A stretch of 64,000 bases of DNA from Cyrtodaria siliqua (lineage: Eukaryota; Mollusca; Bivalvia; Adapedonta; Hiatellidae): contig JAWPHD010010224.1 of assembly GCA_037043455.1 (NCBI GenBank), positions 31,917 through 95,916 on the forward strand. The letters are read 5' to 3'. Each line of letters begins with the position of its first letter. The first letter of the stretch is position 1. The notes under the pieces were generated by a model. The model ran no database searches. It saw only the letters and a list, made by a program, of their open reading frames with translations, and was not told the origin of the DNA. Position numbers and translations under genes: made by a program. Of this stretch, positions 32,150-45,400 are shown piece after piece.

Positions 32150-35100
32150 TCATCTCCATATCTCTCGAACTGCCTGAGGGATTTTGAAATCACTTTGCAA
32201 AAATGTTCACCTTATCGAGACGACATGCAGAGCGCAACTTCCAGCCATGTCCGTTCAAGGTCAAGGTCACAGAGGTCGAAGGTAATATGGTCTATATTTT
32301 GTGCCCTCTCCATATCTCTTGAATCGCTTGAGGGATTTTGAATTAACTTGGCACAAATGTTCACCATATCGAGACGACGTGCAGAGCGTAACTTCCAGCC
32401 ATCTCCGTTCAAGGTCATACTTAGAGGTCGAAGGTCATATGCACTATATATTTGTGTCCTCCATATCTCTTGAACTGCTTGAGAGATTTTGAAATAACTT
32501 GATGCAAATGTTCACCATATCAAGACCAACGTGCAGCTCGCAACTTCCAGCCAGGTCAAGGTCACAGAGGTTGGTCATTTGAACTATATTCCATGTACTC
32601 TCCATATCTCTTGAACCGCTTGAGAGATTTTGAATTTACTTGGCACAAATGTTCACCATATCAAGACAACATGCTGAGCGCAGCTTCCAGCCATGTCCAT
32701 TCAAGGTAAAGGTCACAGAGATCTAAGGTCAATTGTCATCCTCTCCATATCTCTTGAACCGCTTGAAGGATTTTGAAATAATTTGGCACAAATGTTTACC
32801 ATATCGAGACTACATGCAGAGCGCAACTTCAAGCCATGTCTGGTCAAGGTCACACTTAGAGGTCGAAGGTCATATGCACTATATTTAGTGTCCTCTCCAT
32901 ATCTCTTGAATCGCTTGAGGGATTTTTAAATAATGTGGCACAAATGTTCACCATATCGAGACGACGTGCAGAGCGTAACTTCCAGCCACGTCCGTTCAAG
33001 GTCATACTTAGAGGTCGAAGGTCATGTGCACTCTATTTTGTGTCCTCCATATCTCTTGAACTGCTTGAGAGATTTTGAAAATAACTTGATGCAAATGTTC
33101 ATCATATCAAGACAACGTGCAGCTCGCAACTTCCAGCCACGTCTGTTCAAGGTCAAGGTCACAGAGGTTGATGGTCATTTGAACTATATTCCGTGTACTC
33201 TCCATATCTGTTGAACCGCTTGAGAGATTTTAAAATAACTTGGCACAAATGTTCACCATATCAAGACGACGTGCTGAACGCAACTTCCAGCCATGTCCAT
33301 TCAAGGTAAAGGTCACAGAGATCTAAGGTCATTTGTCATCCTCTCCATATCTCTTGAAACGCTTGAAGGATTTTGAAATAATTTGGCACAAATGTTTACC
33401 ATATCGAGACTACATGCAGAGCGCAACTTCAAGCCATGTCCGGTCAAGGTCACACTTAGAGGTCGAAGGTCATATGCACTATATTTCGTGTCCTCTCCAT
33501 ATCTCTTGAATCGCTTGAGGGATTTTTAAATAATGTGGCACAAATGTTCATCATATCGAGACGACATGCAGAGCGCAACTTCCAGCCACGTCCATTCAAG
33601 GTCAAGGTCACGCTAAGAAGGTCAGATGCAGTATATTGCGTGTCCTCCATATCTCTTGAACCTCTTGAGAGATTTTAAAATAAATTGGCACAAATGTTCA
33701 TCATATCAAGACGACATGCTGAGCGCAACTTCCAGCCATGTCCATTCAAGGTTAAAGTCACAAGAGATCTAAGGTCATTTGTCATCCTCTTCATATCTCT
33801 TGAACCGCTTGAAGGATTTTGAAATAATTTGGCACAAATGTTTACCATATCGAGACTACATGCAGAGCGCAACTTCAAGCCGTCTCCGGTCAAGGTCACA
33901 CTTAGAGGTCGAAGGTCATATGCACTATATTTCGTGTCGTCTCCATATCTCTTGAATCGCTTAAGGGATTTTGAAATAATGTGGCACAAATGTTCACCAT
34001 ATCGAGACGACATGCAGAGTGCAGCTGCCAGCCATGTCCGTTCTAGGTCAATGTCACACTTAGAGGTCTAAGGTCATATGGTCTATATTTCGTGCCCTCT
34101 CCATATCTCTTGAACCGCTCGAGGGATTTTGAATTAAGTTGGCACAAATTTCACCATATCTAGACGACATACAGAGAGCAACTTTCAGCCACGTCCGTTC
34201 AAGGTCATATGCACTATATTTCTTGTCCTCCATATCTCTTGAACCACTTGAGGGATATTGAAATAACTTTGCACAAATGTTCACCATATCGAGACGACGT
34301 GCAGAGAGCAACTTCCAACCACGTCCATTCAAAATCAAGGTCACACTGAGAGGTCGAAAGTCATTTTCACTATATTTCGTGTCCTCTCCATATCTCTTGA
34401 ACCGCTTTAAGGATTTTGAAGTTATTTGGCACAAATGTTCACCATATCGAGATGATATGCAGAGCGCAACTTCAGGCCATGTCCTGGCAAGGTCACACTT
34501 GGAGGTCGAAGGTCATATTTACTATATTTCTTGTCCTCCATATCTCTTGAACCGCTTGAGAGATTTTGAAATACAAATGTTCACCATATCAAGACGACGT
34601 GCAGAGCACAACTTCCAGCCACGTCCGTTCTAGGTCAAGGTCACACTTAGAGGTCGAAGGTCATTTGCACTATATTTCGTGTCCTCTCCATATCTCTTGA
34701 ACCGCTTGAGGGATTTTAAAATAACTTTGCAAAAATGTTCACAATATCGAGACTAAGTGCAGAGCGCAACTTCCAGCCACGTCTGTTCAAGATCAAGATC
34801 ACACTTAGAGGTTGAAGGTCATATGCACCATATTTTGTATACTCTCCATATCTCTTCAACCGCTTGAGGGATTTTGAAATAACTTGAAATGTTCACCATA
34901 TCGAGACGACATGCAGAGAGCAACTTCCAGCCACGTCCATTCAAGGTCACACTTAGAGGTCGAAGGTCATATGCACTATATTTCGTGTCCGCTCCATATC
35001 TCTTGAACCGTTTAGGGGATTTTGAATTAACTTGGTACAAATGTTTACCATATCGAGACGACGTGCAGAGCGCAACTTCCAGCCACGTCCGTTCAAGGTC

Positions 35101-35615
35101 ACACTTAGAAGTTGAAGGTCATATGCACTATATTCCGTATACTCTCCATATCTCTTCAACCACTTGAGGGATTTTGAAATAACTTGGCACAAATGTTCAC
35201 CATATCTAGACGACATGCAGAGAGCAACTTCCAGCCACGTCCGTTCAAGGTCACACTTAGAGGTCGAAGGTCATATGCACTATATTTCGTGTCCGCTCCA
35301 TATCTCTTGAACCGTTTAGGGGATTTTGAAATAACTTGGCACAAATGTTCACCATATCAATACGACGTGCAGAGCGCAACTCCAACCACGTCCATTCAAA
35401 GTCAAGGTCAAATGTTCACCATATCGAGGCGACGTGCAGGGAGCAACTTTCAACCACATCCGGTCAAGGTCACACTGAGAGGTTGTAGGTCATATGCACT
35501 ATATTTCGTGTCCGCTCCAAAATTATTTCTTGAACCGCTTGAAGGATTTTGAAATATCTTGGCACAAATGTTCACCATATCCAGATGACGAGCAGAGCGC
35601 AACTTTCAGCCAGGT
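32150..35615. repeat. About 150-bp tandem array, roughly 23 divergent copies
   Basis: Each unit has CCATATCTCTTGAACCGCTT, GAGGGATTTTGAAATAACTT, GGCACAAATGTTCACCATAT, CGAGACGACGTGCAGAGCGC, AACTTCCAGCCACGTCCGTT and CAAGGTCACACTTAGAGGTC, then AAGGTCATATGCACTATATT. Units are 5-20% divergent, some with internal deletions. Preceded by a GTCTGTCAATCTGGATCTCT head at 32110. The many 60-120-codon open frames are shadows of the repeat. Each unit carries one to three AGGTCA motifs. Confidence 0.9.
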
Positions 35616-38600
35616 TGGTTCATAAATTATGGGGGTGACATATGTTTTTGTTGCAAAACCAATCCATGTAGTTTCATTCCATTTTAGCCTCCAAGCTGAC
35701 TTAACGTTGGCTCAAATGTTCGAGTGGACTTCCAAAAAAAAATGGTGTACTTCGAATGTTGGATGATGTGATAACATGGCTTACTGTATTTAGAAATGAT
35801 GTTTTGTGTGCCATTTTTAGATAAATGGACAATTCTATGGACAAATTTATTTAACATAAAAAAACACCATCTTCGAGTAAAATTGTACTAAACTTTTCGA
35901 ATATAAAGGGCACTATTTCTGCCAAATAAATATTGTTTCTGATATTATGTTCATATCCATAGTGTTGAATTACTGTCCTCAATTATATCATTGACAATGT
36001 TCATGCCTATAATATGCATTTGGATGAAAATTTCAATTAACCATACCCCATCCATTTTGGATTTTCTTTTCAAAGATGGCTGACCAATAGTCCTTAATTA
36101 AGCTGTTTTAGCTATCTAGACGGCTGTCTTAATAACAATGCATGTATACGCCACTTATAGATATGGTGATATCTGGTCCAGACACAATGAGGACTAATAT
36201 GGCTGAGGCGCAAAAACTAACAGAACAGCGCGGACAGGCTTTTATAGTCTTTATAGGGTATTAACAGCTGTACCTTTTGATGATTAATATTATGTGGGTA
36301 CATCCTACATTGTTCAAACATTTTGCTCCAAGACTTGAGGGTATGCATGTGCTTAGGAGCTTTGTTGGTTGTGTATGTGTGTTAATGGTTGGTTAGAAGA
36401 GGTTCTGATTGCTGTTTTTGGAGGCGTATCGCGTATGCTCTCCGGAAAGTACGCGTATGCTCTCCGGAAAGTACTATCCATAGAACACTAGGCTCTTAAG
36501 ATGGTCACTGGGGAAGTCTTGCACTGCGTGTTAGAATGTATCGAAGGTCATAAGGATTTATTGGTATAATTAGAGACTAGAACTGCTCGTAGTAGAATAT
36601 CTAAACTGTGGTTAGACATACATGTATGAAGCCTGGGCTATGGAATGATGAATGGTCATAAATGTTTATCGAAACAACATGTATGCGGTATGGTCGGGGG
36701 CTTGTTGGTATTACACTCAATCCATCTGCTCTGAAAAAGAGTAGCATTGAGTATTTATGTACACATCAAAGATGTAGCAGATATGACAGAAGTTAATACA
36801 AAATCTTCATGTTACACAAATGAGAAAAATGGTCCCCACTGCACATAAACGAAATGGCAGCGTAGATGCGCACTGTACCACACAGATCAAATTAACTATA
36901 CAACGAAAAGGATGATACACAACACAATGATTGGTGAAGACAGGGTTACGGACTTGGAACGGTCAATAGGCAATATGACCCACTGGTTAGCTTAAATCGA
37001 TTTTATGTGTACGCAACCTCGCTATTGTCCTGTATTCAGCACTCAAATTGACAAGACAGTGTAAATAAAAGTACATCCAATCAATAGAAAATCTCTAACA
37101 ATAAAGTCCACATCCAGAGAAATTAGGAAACGATACATGTATGTGTTATTGTAAAACTATATAAAATATAATTAGAAACACAGCAGTTGCACTCAAAGAA
37201 AACAACAATCTAGGGTATGATCACAAAACCCGAGGGACGAAAAGTTCATGCCCCAGCCTCCCCTTTCGTGGTTTCAGAACGGTCAGTCATGGAGTCCCAT
37301 GAGGTTGTCCGGTCATCGCAGAAGAGAAAAGTGAGGCGCAGTAACTGACTGTAAAGGGGTCAATCACCAAGCATGAAGTGCATTGTAATACTAAAGGGTC
37401 GTATTTCCTTTTACGATGATTTTCCTGAATAATTTTGTAAAGTGGTCAGGAAATCCGTCACACCTCTTTAATTTCCTTAGTTTATTTATCACATCTCTAT
37501 AGAATAAAGGTTGTGATATTCCTAGCCGCAGAACAGTTTTAGGTTGGTCACAGACCTAACAACTTCTCCAGCAGGTTTTCGTAACGGCGATAGAATGTTA
37601 AGAAAGATCTGCCAAGTTTGTGATAACGAAAACCTTTTTGAAGGAGTTAACTTGTAATAACTTAATTTCGATAATTGAAATCCTTAATGTTCATCGTTAC
37701 ATGCCAGTTCAAGACAACCTTAAATAAGAAATGCAGCTCGTATGAAATACCATGCATAGGATAGAGAACCTTAGCAAAGCACTTTTATCGATGGTAAAGA
37801 CGTCCTGTGGTTATTGACCGTCAAATGGTACAGTTCAACACTTGACCAATTCTGGAGCTGTATTTCTAACAAAGCGGTCAAATGTGAAGCCTCTCTCTCT
37901 CGCTCCTGTGGCAATGCGATCAAATATACCGCCAGATCGGTTGTACATCTGAGCAACACTGTTCAACTGCAAGATGTGGTTGTTACGCTGCACTGTTTTC
38001 TGTCAACGCAACGTGCAAAGCAACTGCCAAAATAGATGGACAAAATTGGATGCTGAGTAGTGATGAAGTTTTTTGTAGACATCTTTTCCAAAACAAATCA
38101 AACCGTTAATATTTTAATTAACAAACCTTTCAGGAAACTTTAAGCAGGGCAATTTTGTATGTCATACATAATGATGTAAATTGTCGTGTAATTTTTTTTT
38201 CAAAACAAGTGGTTTTCAATGATTATTTGGTTGAATTCATGTTTCATTTAGAATATTTTTCATTAAACTGCATTTAAAATGCACTTATTAACCTTTGACC
38301 TTATATTTTTATAATCTGTTTGCCTTCATTTTGCTGTGTCTGTTAACTGCAACATGTATCTTACACAAAGATGCTTATTTTTGGGAGAATAAATGCTGTA
38401 CATTGAACATCATTTTAGTTATTAGAACCTTATATAAAAAAAAAATTACACTCATTTGACCTTTGACCTAATTTTGAGGCTCATGAGCATTTTCAGCTTC
38501 GGCATAAATAGGAACGGTTATCCACACACCCTAAGGATTACGTTAAGCATGCATGCCAAATTATACTAAATTTTGCCATCAATTTTTTTTTTTATCGTGT

Positions 38601-39345
38601 GATGGACCACCACTGACTATCGTTATCCCGCCAACAACAGTCACATTTTACAACATATGTACACCGTTTCTAACCTGACTCTATATAATTATATATATGT
38701 TTCTATATCAAAATGTGTGGTATATTTAAAAAAAAGAAGAGAAAATCTGTATAAATTGAAGTGCCAATAGAAAGCGGAAGATACACGCTACGCTAAATTC
38801 ATCGGAAATAACGAACCGTCTTTTAAACATTAATTTCTGAGTAATCATTATTTAAACGCACATGCATATACACAATGCACACTCTTTATATATTCATAAA
38901 TTTTGAGAATTCAAACTCTATAGACACAATATAAACGGCTTTAACTAGTCAGGCCCAACCAGAGAACTGGAGCATCGAATTAAGAGTTACTCATATTTCA
39001 TTTGAAGCATATTCAATCACGTGAATTTTAAGTACCCAAAATCCTATACTTTTCATTGGCACATACACAACTATATGACCTTGGATAGAGTTTTGATGGT
39101 TTTGTAGTGGAATTTTACCGTTAGTTGGACGGCTAGTACTTTAACCCCTATCAAGACCAAATTTGGAATACAGCTCCACTTTTTGGGACCCAACACCTGC
39201 TGCCAAACCAACCAAAATGGAAAAGTACAGCGCAGTGCAACTAGGTTTGTAAGCAAGCAATACCACAACCCTAGCACAGTGACAGACCAGGGCCCCGATT
39301 TATTAAACATCTTATGATAAGTCTCAAATTAAAAAAAAATGTTCA
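35616..39345. other. Intergenic DNA, no gene recognised
   Basis: A 22-bp direct duplication lies at 36430-36473 (CGCGTATGCTCTCCGGAAAG twice). Overlapping open frames on both strands at 37771-38035 have no domain I recognise. The rest is AT-rich with no exon-like stretch. Confidence 0.5.
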
Positions 39346-39424
39346 CATTGAGCGCTTAGGTGCAAAAATGTGAACAGTTTTTGCACCAAAAATGTGAACA
39401 GTTTTTGCACCTAAGCATTCAATG
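39346..39424. repeat. Inverted repeat with nested direct repeat
   Basis: CATTGAGCGCTTAGGTGCAA pairs with TTGCACCTAAGCATTCAATG. Between the arms AAAAATGTGAACAGTTTTTG occurs twice. The structure could fold into a long hairpin. Confidence 0.7.
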
Positions 39425-39756
39425 TAGACAATTATGTGTGCATTATGCAGAAATATCAAATGAATAAGAAAATGAAATTAAATCGCCTTCATTTGTGAAT
39501 TTGCAAATCAAAGTAAAGAATTTAAGAAATTAACTTACAAGTTGTTTCATAAAACCGGGCCCTGATATATAGCCACTACTTCAAACTCGCAGAATTAAAT
39601 CCAGCCTCATCATACCCCACACATATTCTCATTCCTACATATAGTCGACATATACCCCACACATCTTCTCACTCCTACACATAGTCGACATATAGCCCAT
39701 ACATCTTCTCATTCCTACACATAGGCAACATATAGCCCACACAATTCAATCCTACG

Positions 39757-40095
39757 CATAGTAGACATATAGCCCATACATCTTCTCATTCCTACACATA
39801 GTCGACATATAGCCCACGCATCTCTTTCCTACACAGTCGACATATATCCGACACATATCTTCTCATTCCTACACATAGTCGACACATCTTCTCATTCCTA
39901 CACATAGTCGACATATAGCCATGCATCTTCTCATTCCTACATATAGTCGACATATAGCCCACACATCTTCTCATTCCTACACATAGTCGACATATAGCCA
40001 TGCATCTTCTCATTCCTACATATAGTCGACATATAGCCCACACATCTTCTCATTCCAACACATAGTCGACATATACCCTACACATCTTCTCATTC
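39757..40095. repeat. Segment of the 40-bp array duplicated at 41409-41747
   Basis: The run of variant units here (including CTCTTTCCTACACAGTCGAC and GTCGACACATCTTC) recurs in the same order 1652 bp downstream with essentially the same sequence, showing a block duplication inside the array. Confidence 0.8.
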
Positions 40096-43000
40096 CAACA
40101 CATAGTTGACATATAGCCCGTACATCTTCTCATTCCTACACATAGTCGACATATAGCCCACGCATCTCTTTCCTACACAGTCGACATATATCCGACACAT
40201 ATCTTCTCATTCCTACACATAGTCGACATATACCCCACACATCTTCTCATTCCTACACATAGTCGACATATAGCCCATACATCTTCTCATTCCTACACAT
40301 AGGCGACATATAGCCCATACATCTTCTCATTCCTACACATAGTCGACATATACCCCACACATCTTCTCATTCCTACACATAGTCGACATATAGCCCATAC
40401 ATCTTCTCATTCCTACACATAGTCGACATATAGCCCACACATCTTCTCATTCCTACACATAGTCGACATATATAGCCCACACATCTTCTCATTCCTACAC
40501 ATAGTCGACATATAGCCCATACATCTTCTCATTCCTACACATAGTCGACATATAGCCCATACATCTTCTCATTCCTACACATAGGCGACATATAGCCCAT
40601 ACATCTTCTCATTCCTACACATAGTCGACATATACCCCACACATCTTCTCATTCCTACACATAGTCGACATATAGCCCATACATCTTCTCATTCCTACAC
40701 ATAGGCGACATATAGCCCATACATCTTTTCATTCCTACACATAGTCGACATATAGCCCACACATCTTCTCATTCCTACACATAGTCGACATATACCCTAC
40801 ACATCTTCTCATTCCAACACATAGTCGACATATAGCCCGTACATCTTCTCATTCCTACACATAGTCGACATATACCCCACACATCTTCTCATTCCTACAC
40901 ATAGTCGACATAGAGCCCATACATCTTCTCATTCCTACACATAGGCAACATATAGCCCACACAATTCAATCCTACGCATAGTAGACATATAGCCCATACA
41001 TCTTCTCATTCCTACACATAGGCAACATATAGCCCACACAATTCAATCCTACGCATAGTAGACATATAGCCCATACATCTTCTCATTCCTACACATAGTC
41101 GACATATAGCCCACGCATCTCTTTCCTACACAGTCGACATATATCCGACACATATCTTCTCATTCCTACACATAGTCGACATATACCCCACACATCTTCT
41201 CATTCCTACACATAGTCGACATATAGCCCATACATCTTCTCATTCCTACACATAGTCGACATATAGCCCACACATCTTCTCATTCCTACACATAGCGACA
41301 TATATAGCCCACACATCTTCTCATTCCTACACATAGTCGACATATAGCCCATACATCTTCTCATTCCTACACATAGGCGACATATAGCCCACACAATTCA
41401 ATCCTACGCATAGTAGACATATAGCCCATACATCTTCTCATTCCTACACATAGTCGACATATAGCCCACGCATCTCTTTCCTACACAGTCGACATATATC
41501 CGACACATATCTTCTCATTCCTACACATAGTCGACACATCTTCTCATTCCTACACATAGTCGACATATAGCCATGCATCTTCTCATTCCTACATATAGTC
41601 GACATATAGCCCACACATCTTCTCATTCCTACACATAGTCGACATATAGCCATGCATCTTCTCATTCCTACATATAGTCGACATATAGCCCACACATCTT
41701 CTCATTCCAACACATAGTCGACATATACCCTACACATCTTCTCATTCCAACACATAGTTGACATATAGCCCGTACATCTTCTCATTCCTACACAGTCGAC
41801 ATATACCCCACACATCTTCCTACACATAGTCGACAAAATTATAGTCCGTACATCTTCTCATTCCTACACATAGTCGACATATATAGCCCACACATCTTCT
41901 CATTCCTACACAGTCGACATATATCCCACACATCTTCTCATTCCTACATATATTCGACATATAGCCCACACATCTTCTCATTCCTACACATAGTCGACAT
42001 ATATCCCACACATCTTCTCATTCCTACATATAGTCGACATATAGCCCACACATCTTCTCATTCCTACACAGTCGACATATATCCCACACATCTTCTCATT
42101 CCTACACATAGTCGACATATAGTCCACACAGCTTCTCATTCCTACACAGTCGACATATATCCAACACATCTTCTCATTCCTACATATAGTCGACATATAG
42201 CCCACACATCTTTTCATTCCTATACAGTCGACATATATCACACACATCTTCTCATTCCTACACATAGTCGACATATACCCCACACATCTTCTCATTTCTA
42301 CACATAGTCGACATATAGCCCACACATCCCTTTCCTACACACAGTCAACATATAGCCCATACATCTCATTCCTACACATAGTTGACTTATAGCCCACACA
42401 TCTTCTCATTCCTACACATAGTCGACATATACCACACACATCTTCTCATTTCTACACATAGTCGACATATACCCCACACATCTTCTCATTCCTACACATA
42501 GTCGACATATAGCCCACACATCTTCTCATTCCTACACATAGTCGACATATACCACACACATCTTCTCATTCCTACACATAGTCGACATATACCCCACACA
42601 TCTTCTCATTCCTACACATAGTCGACATATACACCACACATCTTCTCATTCCTACACATAATCGACATATACACCACACATCTTCTCATTCCTACACATA
42701 ATCGACATATTGCCCACACATCTTCTCATTCCTACACATAGTCGACATATACCCCACACGTCTTCTCATTCATACACAGTCGACATATAACCCACACATC
42801 TTCTCATTCCTACACTGTCGACATATATCACACACATCTTCTCTTTCCTACACACAGTCAACTTATAGCCCATACATCTCATTCCTACACATAGTCGACA
42901 TATAGCCCACACATCTTCTCATTCCTACACATAGCCCACACATCTTCTCATTCCTACACATAGTCGACATATACCACACACATCGTCTCATTCCTACACA

Positions 43001-44069
43001 TAGTTGACATATACCCCACACATCTTCTCATTCCTACACATAGTCGACATATACCCTACACATCTTCTCATTCCTACACATAGTCGACATTTAGCCCACA
43101 CATCTTCTCATTCCTACACATAGTCGACATATACCACACACATCTTCTCATTCCTACACATAGTAGACATATAGCCCACACATCTTCTCATTCCTACACA
43201 TAGTCGACATATACCCCGCACATCTTCTCATTCCTACACATAATCGACATGTACACCACACATCTTCTCATTCCTACACATAAATTAATCGACATATTGC
43301 CCACACATCTTCTCATTCCTACACATAGTCGACATATACCCCACACGTCTTCTCATTCATACACAGTCGACATATAACCCACACATCTTCTCATTCCTAC
43401 ACAGTCGACATATATCTCACACATCTTTTCTTTCCTACACACAGTCAACATATAGCCCATACATCTCATTCCTACACATAGTCGACATATAGCCCACACA
43501 TCTTCTCATTCCTACATATATTCGACATATAGCCCACACATCTTCTCATTCCTACACATAGTCGACATATACCACACACATCTTCTCATTCCTACACATA
43601 GTCGACATATACCCCACACATCTTCTCATTCCTACATATAGTCGACATATACCCTACACATCTTCTCATTCCTACACATAATCGACATATACACCACACA
43701 TCTTCTCATTCCTACACATAATCGACATTTTGCCCACACATCTTCTCATTCCTACACATAGTCGACATACACCCCACACGTCTTCTCATTCCTACATATA
43801 GTCGACATATAACCCACACATCTTCTCATTCCTACACATAGTCGACATATAGCCACATCTTCTCATTCCTACACAGTCGACATATATCCCACACATCTTC
43901 TCATTCCTACATATAGTCGACATATAGCCCACACATCTTCTCATTCCTACACATAGTCGACATATAGCCCACACATCTTCTCATTCCTACACAGTCGACA
44001 TATATCACACACATCTTCTCATTCCTACATAATATAGTCAACATATAGCCCACACATCTTCTCATTCCT

Positions 44070-44205
44070 ACACTACCCAGGTGCCCGCCCGTGTACGAAA
44101 ATTGCCCGGAGGGGCACCTGGGGTCTTCCTCCACCAATGTAAGCTGGAAAGTCGCCATATGACCTTAGCTGTTGGTGCGACTATAAAATCCAATTCAATC
44201 AATCA
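44070..44205 (+). mobile_element. 5'-truncated SINE inside the 40-bp array
   Basis: GTGTACGAAAATTGCCCGGA, GGGGCACCTGGGGTCTTCCT, TGGAAAGTCGCCATATGACC, TTGGTGCGACTATAAAATCC and the tail AATTCAATCAATCATT match the 3' half of the SINE at 4541-4797. The tRNA-like head is missing. Confidence 0.8.
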
Positions 44206-44655
44206 TTCCTACACAGTCGACATATATCACACACATCTTCTCATTCCTACACATAGTCGATATATACCCCACACATCTTCTCATTCCTACACATAGTCGA
44301 CATATAGCCCACACATCTCTTTCCTACACACAGTCGACATATAGCCCATACATCTCATTCCTACTCATAGTCGACATATAGCCCACACATCTTCTCATTC
44401 CTACACATAGTTGACATATAGCCCACACATCTTTTCATTCCTACACATAGTCGACATATACCCCAAACATCTTCTCATTCCTACACATAGTCGACATATA
44501 CCCCACACATCTTCTCATTCCTACACATAGTCGACATATACACCACACATCTTCTCATTCCTACACATGGTCGACATACTGCCTACACATCTTCTCATTC
44601 CTACACATAGTCGACATATACACCACACATCTTCTCATTCCTACACATAGTCACA

Positions 44656-45110
44656 TATTGGAGGGTACCGACCCCCTTTTCGTACGCCGGATTCCGACCC
44701 ATATTAGCCAGTATTCCGTACGCCGGGTTGTAGTACGCCGTACGCCGACATCGCAGTTTTTCATACGCGTACGCCGCATTTTTCTCAAATTTTTTTTTCC
44801 ATCCAAAATATTAAATTAAAGCTAATTTATGTCTCAGATTGCTGGAAATGCCATTTCAGAGCACCTAGGTTTCAAAATGTTCAGGGGGGGGGGGGGGGGG
44901 GGCATGCCCCCGGACCCCCCTAGAGAGCAGGGCCCTCGGGCTCAGCCGCTGCGCGGCCTCGCATGGTTCAAATAGTATTCCAGATGCCAACCCTCTGTTA
45001 GGGAGTATTCCAGATGCCATGCCCAAAAAAAGCCAGTACTCCAGATGCCAGGGGTGGGGGGGGGGTGGGGGGGGGGGGGGGTTGGTACCCTCATATTGCC
45101 TACACATCTT
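44656..45110. repeat. GTACGCCG-rich and poly-G low-complexity block
   Basis: TACGCCG motifs recur at 44680-44780. A run of about 20 G lies at 44884-44902, followed by CATGCCCCCGGACCCCCC, and a second G-rich tract runs at 45050-45080. CATGCCCCCGGACCCCCCTA is a motif I associate with dispersed invertebrate repeats. The open frame with poly-proline is an artefact of the G tract. Confidence 0.65.
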
Positions 45111-45400
45111 CTCATTCCTTTTATTCAAGTGTTCTGGCCCAGTAGGTGTTTATATGGCTATAGGATGGGGATCTCAACGGTTTCCAAGTCATGACCCAGG
45201 GCCAATGGGTGGACTCCCGATGGACCCCGGGCCCACTGCTGGTAGGATGGTTGCATCCGTCTGTTCATGCCCAGTAAGCGTATACATGGTTATAGGGTGG
45301 GGTGATGTCACAATATGTGTGGATAGATCCTAGGGCCGATGCTGGTTGGATGGTTATATCCGTCTGTTCATGTTCAGTAAATGTATAACTGCGCTTTCAG
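45111..45400 (+). repeat. Degenerate repeat with GTCTGTTCATGCCCAGTA
   Basis: GGCCCACTGCTGGTAGGATG and GTTGCATCCGTCTGTTCATG occur at about 45228 and again at 46429-46470, with a weaker copy at 45340-45380 (GATGCTGGTTGGATGGTTAT). Confidence 0.6.

Larger units (their letters stand above)
39595..44655. repeat. 40-bp minisatellite array, about 125 copies
   Basis: Unit: CACATAGTCGACATATAGCC then CACACATCTTCTCATTCCTA. Many units differ at CCC/CAC and by 4- or 8-bp deletions. Nearly every unit contains GTCGAC. Minus-strand open frames such as CRLCVGMRRCVGYMSTM are repeat artefacts. A SINE fragment interrupts it at 44070-44205. Confidence 0.93.

Noticed and set aside
32111..35552. Many 60-124-codon open frames on both strands
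   Set aside because: All lie in the 150-bp tandem array and repeat the same residues.
37771..38035. Overlapping open frames on both strands
   Set aside because: No family resemblance, no splice or start context, and only about 70 codons.
39792..44158. Cysteine-rich protein frames (CRLCVGMRRC type) on the minus strand
   Set aside because: They are shadows of the 40-bp satellite; the frame breaks at each indel.
44865..45128. Proline-rich minus-strand frame
   Set aside because: Encoded by the poly-G tract and a dispersed low-complexity repeat.
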